Positions 39,593 to 52,668 of a stretch of DNA of 64,000 bases are shown in pieces. Source of the stretch: Lithospermum erythrorhizon. Its lineage: Eukaryota > Streptophyta > Magnoliopsida > Boraginales > Boraginaceae. The DNA is taken from NCBI GenBank assembly GCA_019722365.1, contig JADFUC010000511.1, positions 1,612,001-1,676,000 of the forward strand. The letters are read 5' to 3'. The position numbers were made by a program, and so were the translations under genes. Within the stretch, counting starts at the first letter, position 1; every line of letters starts with the position of its first letter. The notes under the pieces were generated by a model. It did not search any database. It was not told where the DNA came from and saw only the letters and a program-made list of their open reading frames with translations.

Positions 39593-40613
39593 ACTATAGG
39601 CAAGTTAGTATGCCACATTAGAAGAATATAAGCTTATACAAAATCATATTCTTAATTTTGGGTAGAACGGTTGGAACTAAGAGATATTAGTTCTCATAAA
39701 ATGCTCGTTGAACAATTTAGATTGATCAGCCGTTAACGATTGAAATTATAAGTTCACTATATATTAATTATTGGACGATTAATATTTAGAATTTCTTAGA
39801 AAGCATCGGCATTAGGGGTTGATGAGCACAGAAATTCGCTCGTAATTTATATATTAATGCGATAGTGGTTATGTTAGTTAATATATTCTTTCTTGTCGAT
39901 CAGTCACCAGAATTCGCTGTGGCACTTAAGCGATGCTTGAACTAATAATGTTGTATTATAAGCTTAGGGTTTTAAAGTGAAGCTTGTAGAAGGAAATATT
40001 TGGACAAGAAAATCGAATCAGAGACATGGAGGTGAGCCTCTTTGTTTGAGTTTCTTTGTCGTTCAGTAAAATCTTGCTTGAGGAGGAGTTCGGGATAATT
40101 TCTGCTGGTGTGAAGTATTTTGGAATCATAAAAATCACCAAAAGTCACATTTAGTAATTTGTTGTATTCAATTATTTTTTATAATTCACGTATTCTGGGA
40201 TTTAATTAGTTTAAAATTTTAGATCCATATAAGAACCAACAAGAACTTCACAATTTACAAAATATTTTACTTAAAACGAAAAGAGGAAGTAGCATAGTAA
40301 CTATATATTACCAAGACTTTTTTGTTGGGAAAACCCTCACCTTACAAAATTGCATGTGTGAGGGCATATTTATTAAATGCAAATAAAGGTAATAGAATAG
40401 TCATTGAGGCATACCGATTTATAAATCACCCCATCTAAAAACAAAGCAGTAATTTTAAACTAACAACACTTGAAACTTTAGTTTGGATAATGCCTAAGTA
40501 CCTAACATAACATATTTAAGAGAATACTTCAAAGCACAAAGTATATGAGTTCAGAAATAATTTTTATAGACCCACAGAAGTTTGAGATAAATCACCATCC
40601 TCCATGACACACT

Positions 40614-41165
40614 TTAACCAGTGTTCTGCAGTTCGGCAGCAACACCCTTCATCGTCAGAATGATGAGGGTGTCACTCAAAAATGGTGCGTGGTCGCTGGT
40701 GGGGTTGAGCTTCAGGAGCTCCTTTGTTGCTGGTTTGCCAGTTTCCATAGCTTCCTTTGATAGATGAGGTCTCTCTTTCACATCATAACTCGGGTCTCGA
40801 ATGCGTTTAAGTGTGCATGCAGGCTTGCACCACATTAAGGATCGTGATATACGGATCACGAAGACTCAATCTCTGACTCGAGTAAGGGTTTCCTTCTAGT
40901 AAGTCCCTGTGCCCAGCAACATTCACACACACAAAAAAAGTCCAGTTTTAATGAGTAGGACACATACGAACTTTAACAACACTAGTTAGTACTTACTGTT
41001 GGTATAAAAGTTCCAAGACAAACAGGCAGATAATGAAACCTTGTTTGATGAGTCCATGCAAATATCCATGAAATTTGCTCGAAGCGATTCAATTCCACCA
41101 CTTGGTTTTCTTTTAGAGGGGCGACTCCCAATGTTCATACGCCCATATTCTAACTCTGGTGTTGC
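40614..41165 (-). pseudogene. PPC: Phosphoenolpyruvate carboxylase gene fragment (3' end)
   Basis: The minus strand starts after an AG acceptor at 41166 with [20 protein letters not shown] and GGIESLRA, then a frame change gives FHYLPVCLG, all from the C-terminal quarter of plant PEPC. About 80 residues expected next are absent. Text resumes near 40930 with [11 protein letters not shown] and [14 protein letters not shown], shifts frame near 40810 and ends [11 protein letters not shown]...LNPTSDHAP...AAELQNTG with the invariant C-terminal QNTG and stop at 40616-40614. The intact enzyme fixes bicarbonate on phosphoenolpyruvate to give oxaloacetate. Upstream exons were not found up to 44 kb, so this is a truncated copy with an internal deletion and at least two frameshifts. 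Confidence 0.85.
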
Positions 41166-41169
41166 CTGA

Positions 41170-44100
41170 ATACATACAGGAACTAAGAAACGAAAGATAA
41201 GCAGTCTGTAACACTTATTCTAAGCTAATAGCAATCTTACAGACTCTAGACTGAACCATAGGTTGAATTATTTCAAAATTTTGAAGTTTTCAATCCTTAG
41301 TGCAGTGAAACTGATGATGATAATTAACATGCATCCGTCTGCAAGAACTGACCCAGTTTCTCAAAATAAAACGATATGAAATGTGTGTTGAGAGTCAGAG
41401 CAAACCTCCATACAGATCAACTATGGTAGTATATAGCAGATAACATAGACTAACTTGATCATATTTACTTGGGACATTTCACTCAGGAAGTATCAAGCAT
41501 ATATGATCATACATAGTATGTATATATATGTAAGTATATATGATCAATTAAGAGGAATGGGGAAGCGTGAGAAACGGTCGCCTTAAATTTTGAGCATTAA
41601 AAATAAATTTTCTGGTCATTTATTGAAAAATTAAATTATTTACTCACACAAATTTGTATATATTTTAACCCCGTTTATATATAATCTGATTTACTTGCCC
41701 CTAAATAAAATTCTTGACTTTCATTACGTATATGATCTTGATCATATCGTCATGATGAATAGAACATGAAGTTGAATCACGTATAATCGGTTGACAGGTT
41801 AATCGAATAACATTAAGTTATATACACATAAGCTACTTGACCAAATATTTAAAGATTAAGCATGCGTCGGCTTACGTCTTGTTGTAACTCGTACCTAAAA
41901 AGGCATTAAGTAATATTACTACATAGCTTTTCAATTAATCTTCCGTTTACAAGCACCAATGCAAGATCCTCCCCTACTACCCTCTTGCTCACCATTTTAC
42001 TTTCCATTAAATTATATGAGAAAATTATAATTAAAATAATTGAATCATAAATTAAATTAAATTACAACCAAAATTCAAAATTCAAAAGAAATCAAATAAG
42101 TTGGATAAGAAAATTCAAATGTCTAACGGGGAAAAATTAAATCAAAATTAGGAAAAAAGAAAAATTCCAAATTAAATCAATTGGATCAAAATCAAAACCA
42201 AATTAGATCAAAAATTTAAATTAAACTAATTGGATCAAAAATTAAACAAAATTAAATAAAATTGGTCATGAAATTAAAATAATAATACATACCATTATTA
42301 AAAGTTAAGTACTATTTTTTATAGTGTTAATAATAAGTTTAACACCGGAGAGACTTTATGTCACAATGTTATGTTAGGAGCATAGTACATTTCTAAATCA
42401 ATGGAGTAAATTTCATTGAAATGATTATTAATTTGGGTTATAAATTAATAATTTGTTAAAGAATGATAATTGACTAAATTCCTCTCAGACAAACATTTTA
42501 CAAACACTTCATAGCAAAATCCATGTACTCCTTTAATGCCAAACACCAATTTACAACACTTTGAAAGCCTTATAAATCATAATGACATGATGATAATCCA
42601 TGTGAAATCAAAACTGGTTTTAAAGATTTAGTAGTAAATAATCACAAAAAAATAACCAATTAAACTATCAATTAATTTGAATTGAACAAACTAGGAGAAT
42701 TAAACTATATAAATTGAACAAATAACTAAATTATAAAAATCTCGCCATTAGGTTCAAGGAGAGCGCTTTTTTATCTTGAACTTGTTTCTTATGGTTAGAG
42801 AAAATTAAATTGGTCGAGGTAGCAGATGGAGTATCGTATTAGGTTCAGTGGGGAATGAGTTGAGATTATAATAGTTTGCTTACCGTTTCTTTAGTAATTA
42901 TTATATACCTATTCTACCCCTGTTTTATCACAACCATTGGATCAAAAATAGTAATTTAATGGACAAGATTAGAGTAAAAGCACGCTTTGCCTTTTTATAA
43001 AAATAAACCTCAGAAAAAACTCAGGGTGTTCATCATCACTTATTTTCTCAAAACTTTATATTCATTACTTAATTTTAATTTTTTTATGTTAATGGCACAA
43101 AAGAGTTTGAAAAATTTGTTTTATATGGTACAATTTTTTATATTAACTCCTAAATATTTGCTATATATCCTCTCCCTTAAATTATTTTTAAATGGGATCA
43201 ATGCTGACTTTTATAAATTCCAGGACATATAGGTAATAATTCGCCTTAAACTCAAATAACTAGTACCTTGCTAAAACTACGAGGTGAGTCTTTATTTTAA
43301 CAAATCCGTAGGACTATTTTATTATAATGTATATTCTCTGAATATATATATAATCCGGAAGAAGGAAAAATTTACACCTTTATTTCTATACATTTCCCGG
43401 ATTTCTTTGTCACTTTGGGTATTTGTTTGGGAAATTGATTTCAGCGTACAGAAAAGAAATATCCAGGACTTATTAGAAGATTTAAAAGATCGATGGTGGG
43501 AAATAGTAATATCTCGAATCTGATCAAAATTGGATCCAAGAGAAGACTGACCTCTTTGGCGTTATTTTAACCCAAAATACGTGCCTTGGCTTGCTTTGTG
43601 ACTGACCCGTACCAAAAATGGTATATAAACTTATCGCCCAGGCCAAATCACAGCAGGATCATCATAATAGAAGACACGTCGTCAAACTCAGCCTTGAATT
43701 AGCTTCTTTGCGGAAGAAGGCGACGTCTTCGAAAATAGGAAAACTGTTATAGTATACTCTCATAAATATAAATAAACCAAAATATCTACACTTATAAAAG
43801 AAAAAAAAAAGAAAATTATTATTCGCGTCTCAGCAACTGCTTCTGAGGAATCAATAGCAAAATGCCTTAGGAGATGATATATCTTCTACTCTTTGATACG
43901 ATTTTCCAAAGACAAAGCGACTTGTTCTTTAACTTTACCTAGACAATTAATCATGTAGCAATGCAGAAAATGATTGGGAAAAAAAAATGGAAGACAAATA
44001 CAAAGAGATACAGAAAGCTGGCGTGCAGCGGCTTAAAAGACATGATGAAGTGGTGGCTGGCGAATAAAATCATAAATCAAAAGGAATTTTCAACCGAAGA

Positions 44101-44240
44101 AGAAGTAAGAAAAGAAGCGAAAAATTATACCCCAGCTATATATCTATATATTCTGTAATGCGCTAATGGGCGACTATCTTTTGGTGGTTGGTTTGATGGT
44201 TCGTATGGCCCAATTATATGTTCTTGGTTCTATTGCCTAA
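41170..44240. other. Intergenic, AT-rich, no gene seen
   Basis: No supported gene. Short open frames at 42987, 43284 and 43961 are AT-driven and show no domain. A TATATATG-type simple-sequence patch lies at 41500-41545. Confidence 0.45.
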
Positions 44241-44249
44241 GCTGGCTAG

Positions 44250-47200
44250 CGAACCGGGCCGGGCCTAGCAAGCAGGCAAGGGCCGGCGTCGCATGTTCGG
44301 CGGGCACGAGGCCCTTGGCCGGGCCGGCCCGGCCCGTTAAAGAATGCTGGGCCCCATTGATTGAGGCCCACTTTTATGATGGGCCTGCGTGGTACGCGTT
44401 TACTACCTAGCGGTACCACGTTTGAATGTGCAGGCAAGCATTAGTAGATTTAGTTCAACATTACCGTTGCAATTAAACAGCGGCTAGTTTTATAGCATTA
44501 TATTGTAATAACGGCTACTTGTATAAGCGTGGTAGTTCCAGTTTAACGTTACCACGTTTGCCACAAATAACAGATATATTCGTTAGTAATAAGCATTAGT
44601 ACGTTTAAATCAAAGCATTACCAGTTTGACCCTAACTGCGAGAAAGTGAAAAGAGGTCTATAAAGGGATAATACCTTCCTTAAGATTTCTCACAGTTCAC
44701 AATCATTTTGTAAGCCCAAACTCAAAAGCAATAAACAAGCAATCTCTCGAAAATGTATATTGAAGAATTATGTTGAAATTTGAGATTCATCTCAGCGTGG
44801 GCTTGTTCGTTTCCAATCTCTGATCTCTGATCCTACGTTGCTCCGTCTGGGTTGATTATTGTTTACCAACTTTTTATAAATTGTGATGTTTTTTGTTTTT
44901 AAATTATTGTCAAACGCCCAATCTTGGTAAAAAATGTTTAAGTACTAGTCTTGGTAATAATACGTAATGCAATGATTATGTTAATTTAGAGGGATGATGA
45001 TCGTATGGCGGAACTACCCATTATTAACTCGATCTAATTCACGGATACTATTGAAAGGAAAAGCATGGATTTGGAAATATTTTAATGGAACCGTGAAAAA
45101 CAAACGGCAGCTTGTATAAGTGTAAGGCTACTCACATCATGGAAAGCAGATTGGGGGTAAAGGGGGCAATTAAATTGCTAGACAACTTGGCGGGTCGCTA
45201 AGATCACTAAAAGATAGTGGTGGGAGGGTGGTACACAAAGAACTATTGATATCAGGCGGTAAGAACTTTTTTTAACGTCTTGGCTTATAGGATGAAACTA
45301 TGAAATTTGTAATGTTAGTTCTTTTGCCTTTTAATCATTGTGATGGATAGTATTTTACTAAATGGATTCAAATGTCGTTAATCCCGGGCTATCACGTATC
45401 CCTCATTGCTACTTTCACAGACCTATGCTTTTAAATATTTTAAAAATAGAAAGATCTTAGAGGTAACACTCTTATGAATTTGCATAAAATGTGTTTGTTA
45501 GTGATATTTGGTGTCTTTTGGATTTTGATATAATGTGTAACATGTCATTGGATTGATCAAGATTGGAGTGCTGAAAATTATATATTTTAGATGGGTTGCT
45601 ACGACATAACAATATTCAAATTTCGAAGGTATGCTCGCATGTACTTGATGATTACAAATGTTTGAATAAGATTACTTGATTTCATTTGATAATCGTCCAG
45701 CTAATACCGTTTGTTCGAAGAATTAAAGGGCTATTCATTGGTTTAGTAGACTTTTTCATATTAGATGTTTATGTCGATCCCTTGATTAGTTGCTAAGATG
45801 AGATAAAGTTGTTTGGGACGAGTTTATTTTACCCAGTCGTAAAGCCGTTAATTTTGTTGTTAATGGCGGGGTAGAAAGACATGAATATAAAAAAAATGGT
45901 TGAGGCTTCCCGTTAGAAGTTTAAGAAATTAATTTTGGGCGCGAAACTAAAATGGAGACATAGGCTTACGTCTCTTAGTTAGATGCGTATATAATATAAA
46001 GGAAGAAATCTCAGATTTTTTATGAGAAGTATCTTAAAGATTTAATTTGAGTATTATGTACATTTCGCATATACTAATTGGAAACATTGTTATGAATTAC
46101 TTAAGTTTTAGAATATGAATTCTCTAAAGTTTTTTTCCAACTCAATCGGGCCAAATATTCATACTTTAGAATGTGTAGTTGTCTCTCCCAATTCGTATGA
46201 CTAAACATAGAAAGAAATGATTATGTTCTTAGAGATATGATTCCGGAATGGAAGATAAGTTTTAAAATATTTTCATCACCATCCATCGTATGCAATTGGT
46301 ATAATCTTTGGATTCTTGCTTTAAATTAAAGCATTTTAATTTCTATGTGAAATCGTATTATGAATCTTCTTGCCTGCTTTAATCGAGAACTAAAGTTTTG
46401 ATGTTCAAAATGGAAAGAGGAATTGAGAAGCATTATATGTATAACATGTATAGCAAATACCAATCAAAGTATGGACAAGAGTAGGCCACTTCAAGTAGTA
46501 TAAAGTTTTAATGTGGCCCTTGGCAGGGTTAAATCTGAAGTCAACGCTGATCACCTTAGAAATGCGTTACAAGCTTTGAAATAGATCAATCGCTCCTGAA
46601 CACGAATAGAGTTAACTTCAATGTTATCTACTAACTTTGAATTGAGTAATATAATGATAAAATCCTTTTGATATAATATTAAAAATGGTGAGGCGAGCAA
46701 AGAGCCTTGTTTCGGTCTTATCTAAGATGGCAAAAAAATATTTTCTATCCTGTATGGAGCAATAGCAGTGAATCCGCATTTAGCATGGCGGCTACAATAC
46801 ACTCAAAGGCGTTGAACTTACAAGCTCGGCGATTGAAGTATGTGTATGCATCAAAAGTTAAGACGGCGGCCGAGCATAGATGCAAGATAAAAACTTGATC
46901 ATGGAGCGGAAAGAAAAGATATGTTAGGAAGTGATCTTAGTGACATTGGAAGAAGAAAATTGAAGAAGGCGAAGAAACCTTGATAGGCGTTGAAAAGACT
47001 CCGACAAGAGAGTCGAAGATGATTAATTTTATGATGATTAGAATTGTAGTTTGTAACTTAATAACTTTTTATTATTGGCTGAGCTCATGAAACTCCACGG
47101 CCCTTGCTTTAATTTCATGTAGGCTCAATAGTAAAATGTTCTTTTTATTCCATACAAATAGACTACATTGTTTTAAACTTTAATCCGAAAAAATGGATGC

Positions 47201-49440
47201 AAAAATGCCAAACTTTACGCCATTTTTGGTTAAACGTCATTTCGTTATAAATAAACGGTACCCAACAATCAAATGAAAAATAACCATTCAGTTAAGCGTG
47301 AATGCAGATTACAATAAAAGCGGTACCACGTTTAATCGGAAAAATGGCGAGCGAAAATTCAAACTTTTACTTGCCATTTTTAGGATTAAGCATTAATTTA
47401 CGTTTATTTGTAGCGGTACCCACGTTTAACAGCGAAAAATTGATTAATAGGGTTCCAGGCTTATTCAATTGAAACCTGATTCGCCAATCTTCAAACTCAA
47501 AAACCCAAAATTCTCTCCCGAACTCGTCTTCCAGTTCCTCACATAAATCATCTTTCGATTAGTTAATTACATTATAGTATCAATTTGCTAAAATGGCACC
47601 AAAAGAGCTCCCAAAAACAAGGGAAATTGTTGAATTGCAAACAAGAAATAGAGGAGAGTCAACATGAGTCACCGCCTTGTCGCCCACCCAGCATTCCGCA
47701 TGAGGAAGAAGATGTAGAGTGCGATAGCCGAGGATTCGAAAGGAGGTGGAGGTAAGATCTGGTGAGGATGTACCTTGATGAAGGAATGAAATGGTCAGGC
47801 AATCTTTTTATTCAAAGATTTTTAGATCATGCAAACTTAGTACATTTACTACTTTTACTAGTAATTGGTATCCATATTGTGTATAAGTTTTATGGATCCG
47901 TTGACTAACAGTAATAATGATAGTGAGGAGTGCTTGGTTGTCGATGCAATAACAAATTAGATTCTGGGTATGATACTTGGAAAGCGATTTAATAAAAACA
48001 TTTTAATTTATGCTCGGTTAAGAGTGCGGATGATTGCAGGAAAGGGATGAATTAAGCTCTTGGCGGTGTGATCTGAGTGTCCAGGAAGCTTACTTGACAA
48101 TCGTGAGAGTTAAGAAAGAAGGCATAGTAATAAAAGAATAACTTGAATGGTATGCAAAAACTTGTTTGGAAAGTCGTATCAGGTATTCTTTTTGCCGTCT
48201 ACTAATCCCGACATCGAACTAAGTTGTTTGCATTCGTGTGTTCACGTGGTCTATATTGAATTTGCGATTGGTTAATATGCCACGTTTGATACTTAAACAT
48301 ATGTTTCATCAGTAGAGAATCAACCCTTGATATGGCGTGATTGTCACCACCGTTTGTTAGTTAATATGAGGGGTTTATTGGAGAATGTAGATGGGTTGAT
48401 TTTAGAGGACTCTAAAATGGGAAGAAATGATCATTGATTAAGCGAGAGTGTATGTGGGGCGGGGTGTTTAGATAAATGGGAGGTGTTTGAACATTTAGCG
48501 GATGTTCAAGATGAGGTGTGGAGGTTGACGGCTAGCACCCCGAGGATGGGTACTCTGCTGTTGGCTGGCTCTGGAGTAGGCGTAGAAGCGCGGAGAAGCG
48601 GGGTCTCATAGTTCCCGGATCATCCGATGAAACATGTCGATGTTGGAATCGGTCACGCCAACATGTTAAAGGCTGCTTGAATGCTTGGGCGTCAAAGTTG
48701 ATATGGAATTTAAGGTTCTACGGCGAGGGCGTATGATTGTGGAGGCGAGGGCGTATGAATGTGGGCGGAGAGGTGAGGGTGGCGAGGAGCAAAATGCGGA
48801 TTGATTTAAGAAAACATGTTTCCATGAATAATGTGCTTTGAATATTGATTATATTGATGTTTAGTATTCGAACAGTTTTTATGTTATGCAGTTACTTATT
48901 TTGTAATTTCGGATATTAATATGTTTGATTTCACTTTAGAATTGTTCTTAATGTGGTATCCTTTGTTTTAAATTGAACACTATTCTATTTTCAAGTGAAC
49001 CTTTGCTCGTTTGGGTATTAGTGCAGGTGAATTTTTAAAGGTCTTAGCGTTATCTGATAATGTAAATAAAGCATTTATTAACGTGGTACAGTTAATATAA
49101 GCGGTACCACGTTAATGCTGTCGAAGTGTTACTTTCTTGATATTAACGATAGTCTGGTTTAATATAAGGTACCACGTTATGCGGAGCGTGTGGGGGCCTC
49201 GAGCCAGGGCCGAGGGCCGATCACGAATATTGGGTGGGGAGGCAGAGGCTGAGGCACAGGCCGTCACTCGGCCCCGATTCGTCCGCTTATTAGTGGGCGG
49301 GGGCGTTCGTGGGCCTAGTGGGCGGGGCCAGATCCGGGGCCGAACTGGTGGGCGGGCCCCAGACGGCCCTCAAGAGCCCGGTTCGATAGCCATGTCTACT
49401 TCTATAGTTCTATATATTCTGTATGAATTGGGTTTGGCCT
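44250..49440 (+). mobile_element. Decayed hAT-like element or nested pair with GGTACCACGT repeats
   Basis: Very GC-rich ends (44253-44340 with CCGGGCCGGGCC, CCGGCCCGGCCC; 49180-49390 similar in composition) bracket AT-rich DNA. Motifs of the form GCGGTACCACGTTTA occur in clusters just inside: 44411, a variant near 44552, again at 47312 and 47411, and at 49109 and 49164, plus reverse-orientation copies such as ACGTGGTAC near 49081. The middle cluster at 47220-47450 suggests two elements side by side or nested. Subterminal arrays of a short motif and a hATC-like coding remnant at 46707 support the hAT superfamily. Exact ends and an 8-bp duplication were not found. Confidence 0.5.
46707..46898 (+). 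pseudogene. hAT transposase C-terminal (hATC dimerisation) remnant
   Basis: The frame contains SSESAFSMAATIHSK followed by a leucine/arginine-rich stretch and YASK. The SESAFS block followed by a spaced basic helix is the conserved core of the hAT dimerisation domain. Neighbouring frames are broken, and no catalytic or BED zinc-finger part could be read, so it is a relic. Confidence 0.5.
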
Positions 49441-50539
49441 TCTTTGATTAGGCCGGTAAACATTTTGGCTTTTGTTTAAGTGGGCCTTTCCCATGGGTCA
49501 ACCACACTGATAAAGTGATAATAATCCCAGAGCCAGAGGCCAGAGGAAACCCATGCATATTGTTCTAATTAATGATGATCTAGACATCTAGTACACTAGA
49601 CCACTAACGAGTGACCAAACTTTGTTGTAAAATATCGGCAAGTTGCAAGGTTGATGCATGTCAGCATGTCTTATTACCAGGGCACCTGAATATATTCGAT
49701 CTGCTTCCACAAACCCTGACATAAGGTGCATTTTGGAGACAATCGTCAATGCATTGTTAAAAGCTTGATATATGATATCTCAGTGTCATACTAGTACATT
49801 TACATACATACACTAGACTAGATATGTACAGTAGTAACTTATTTTGTATGTATTTGTAACTCCCAAAAATATTCCAGTTTAGTCTAATAAAGACAGCCAC
49901 CACACAAATCAGAAAAAACAAGAAATATCTCCATACATTGAACGTTTGGGCAGTCACTTTTTCCGGGTAAAATTATAATAACCATTCGTGAAACATTGGA
50001 AATTTTAGGGGTTTTCCCACGTTGTCTAATTTATAACTCGAAATTAAGTCTCTCTTGATGATTCTCAATCCAAAATTAACTTTCAGTTGTTAAATACCCC
50101 TCCATATATAAACGATCGCCCAATTTTAATTTTGATGTATTGATTTGAACGTGGCGCCGAATAATTTTGTCTGAAATGCTCAGCTGAATGCGGCCAAAGT
50201 ACTGCTTGTTGTATAAGGGTATAGAGATCGCGTGGGTTGGAGAGGATTGGTAAAATAAAACAATTGGAATAACGCATAGATTGAAAATTTAGCATTGCAA
50301 TTTTTTATATAAAAAAATAGCTTTATCTTTGTAATTTTTACACACATATAAATTAATAAAAATACCATTTGAAAAAAATAATAATTTTCTTGTACTTTCA
50401 CTTGTTATAACGACAGGCAATTTGGGAATTAAGAAAACTGATGAAGTAAAATCTTGAAAATAAAAAGGCAGATATTTTACGGTATCACTTTTAACAAATG
50501 TGTTAGAATTGTCCATGAAGCCAATACAAAGCAAATTTC

Positions 50540-51075
50540 ATTACAATTGAGCAGTTACATACTTGAGCCTAGCAACTCTCAAATGTATAGATCGCTCTAT
50601 TAGGCGAATAGAATTATTGTTTACACTATTCCTAGAATAGAATTACTCGGACGCTATTCGACCAATAGCTCATGTAGTAACATTTCTTCATAACTTTTCA
50701 AAAGAATAGAGAAAACAGACAAATCTGACTTCAGCCTCTGACATCACACGAAGAGAGAATAAAGAACACAAGTTATTGGGAGCTCTAACTCTACAACCAG
50801 CAGGCTACACAATCAAATTTTAGGGTTAATGACTCAAAACCAAGTGTAGGGGTATTTATAGGCCCAAAACAGCAAAAGATGTGAACGTCTCAAAGAATTT
50901 CCGGCGTGGGACTTACAAGTCCGACTACAAGATCGAACTTTTACGGACTCGGTCTTGATTTAGTGCGGACTTGGGTGGGTCTTGATCTTCGGCTTGACAA
51001 CGGTCTGCATAGATTCAGGCATATTAACGTTATAATTTTGATTCAAATCAAAGTTGTGTGAGTCAATACATGAAA
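50540..51075 (-). repeat. Possible LTR fragment, minus orientation
   Basis: Read on the minus strand this block has a TATAAATACCC box near 50860 about 200 bp from its start and then a T-rich leader, as in plant LTRs. A TG...CA boundary, a second LTR or internal domains were not found, so it may equally be unique promoter-like DNA. Confidence 0.25.
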
Positions 51076-52116
51076 ATTTTTAATCTTGACAATTGAAAAT
51101 CAAATTAGTCGATGTTTTATTGATGGAGGAAGTATTAAAATTAAAAGAAAAAACAAAGACTCGCTATGGACGTGTGCTTCATACGCTGAGACTGTCCCGG
51201 CAGATGGATCAGTCTATAATTCATAGACTTTGTGGGGATAAAATTGTCCACACATCTTGTTTTACTGCTTCTGGATTGATTTTAACAGTTTAGCATTTTC
51301 CCATTTATTTGGTGACAATTCTTTTCTAGTGATTAATTGCTTATTGTGTTTTATTATCATTGTGGCAGGGATACTTGTAGTACATACTTGAATTTTATAT
51401 CCATATTAGGGGCCTGGCTCGTCCTATATGATAACGGGCTAAAACAATTCGTAATTTATCACTTCATACTCTATTATTCAATGGAAAACAAAGGCTAATA
51501 ATGTGTTGCACTTACTAAAAATATACTAGTTAGGTGCGTGGGGTAGACAAATTTGTTAAATCGGTTCGAATAAGATAGAGGATTCATTTTTATGAGGTTA
51601 TTGAGTGGTGGAATTTGGATTTCCATAACTTAGGATTTCAAATTCCATCTCATATTTGATGGTTCTTTCAAGTCATTATTTTGCACGCAATAGAGTACTA
51701 GCTAGCATCACTATTATTATACAAAATTCAACAAATCGTGAAAAGGGTGTATTATATAAAGGGGTGAACTATACTCTCCATTCCAATTTAAAGAATTCAT
51801 TCTCAACAAAATTTAAACAATAATTTAGCCAGATGGTGGTAGTACCAATAATAATGGTAAGAAAAATGCACAAAGGAGAAAGAGAGAGCAGCCCTCGTAT
51901 GGCCCATTGCATGTCAACTCAAGTAAGGGAGTGAAATTTGATGTGATCTCTATATTCATTTTTTCCCACATCCTCCACTTCTCTTAATCATTATTTTCCC
52001 TCTTCCTTCAGACTTCTTCCCTTCACCAAACATTCTCCTTTCCACATTTAGGAACCCCCCAAAAATCCTAGCAAGAAAGCTAGTTAGGTTTTCAACAATT
52101 TCCACTCATCTTCATC

Positions 52117-52668
52117 ATGTCAAGTGATAGAGGGAGAGATTTCACACCTGATCAGGGCTATTTCTCCTCCATCAATTCATCAGAAGGAGGAGAAAGCCAC
52201 CAATCTTCAACGACCCCGAGCCGCTACGAATCTCAAAAAAGAAGGGATTGGAACACCTTTTGCCAGTACTTGAGGAACCAAAGGCCACCTGTTGCACTAC
52301 CACAATGCAATAGCAGCCATGTTCTTGATTTCCTCCGCTACTTGGATCAATTTGGAAAAACTAAGGTTCACTTACAAGGGTGTATTTTCTATGGACAACC
52401 TGAGCCACCAGCACCTTGTGCTTGTCCTCTAAGACAAGCTTGGGGAAGTCTTGATGCTCTAATTGGAAGGCTTAGAGCTGCTTATGAAGAAAATGGAGGC
52501 TCTCCTGAAACCAACCCCTTTGCTACTGGAGCTATACGCATGTTTCTTCGTGAAGTCAAAGAGTGTCAATCTAAGGCTAGGGGGATCCCTTACAAGAAGA
52601 AAAAGAAGAAGCCTGATCAACAAAGTGGGGGTGAATCTACTTCTTCTTCTACCTTCTCTTTTTCTTGA
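52117..52668 (+). CDS. ALOG/LSH-family transcriptional regulator
   Basis: An intact single-exon protein of 183 residues, the usual size for the LIGHT-DEPENDENT SHORT HYPOCOTYLS/G1 family. A serine-rich N-terminus (1-35) precedes the ALOG domain (about 36-160): [17 protein letters not shown], then [20 protein letters not shown], the zinc-ribbon insert with H85, C89, C101 and C103, and the C-terminal helices ending [18 protein letters not shown] run of lysines at 160-165 is the conserved nuclear localisation signal, followed by a serine-rich tail. Family members are nuclear DNA-binding regulators at organ boundaries and meristems, delaying differentiation in shoots, leaves and inflorescences. 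The ATG is the first in frame after a CT-rich leader. It is most like the LSH3/LSH4 subgroup, but the exact member is not certain. Confidence 0.96.
   Translation: MSSDRGRDFTPDQGYFSSINSSEGGESHQSSTTPSRYESQKRRDWNTFCQYLRNQRPPVALPQCNSSHVLDFLRYLDQFGKTKVHLQGCIFYGQPEPPAPCACPLRQAWGSLDALIGRLRAAYEENGGSPETNPFATGAIRMFLREVKECQSKARGIPYKKKKKKPDQQSGGESTSSSTFSFS

Noticed and set aside
43961..44158. Lys-rich 65-residue frame that resembles a nuclear protein
   Set aside because: AT-rich, A-purine biased DNA gives lysine-rich frames by chance; no start context, domain or homologous pattern was seen.
49137..49451. Arg/Gly-rich 104-residue frame
   Set aside because: It arises from the GC-rich cap of the hAT-like region; composition alone explains it.
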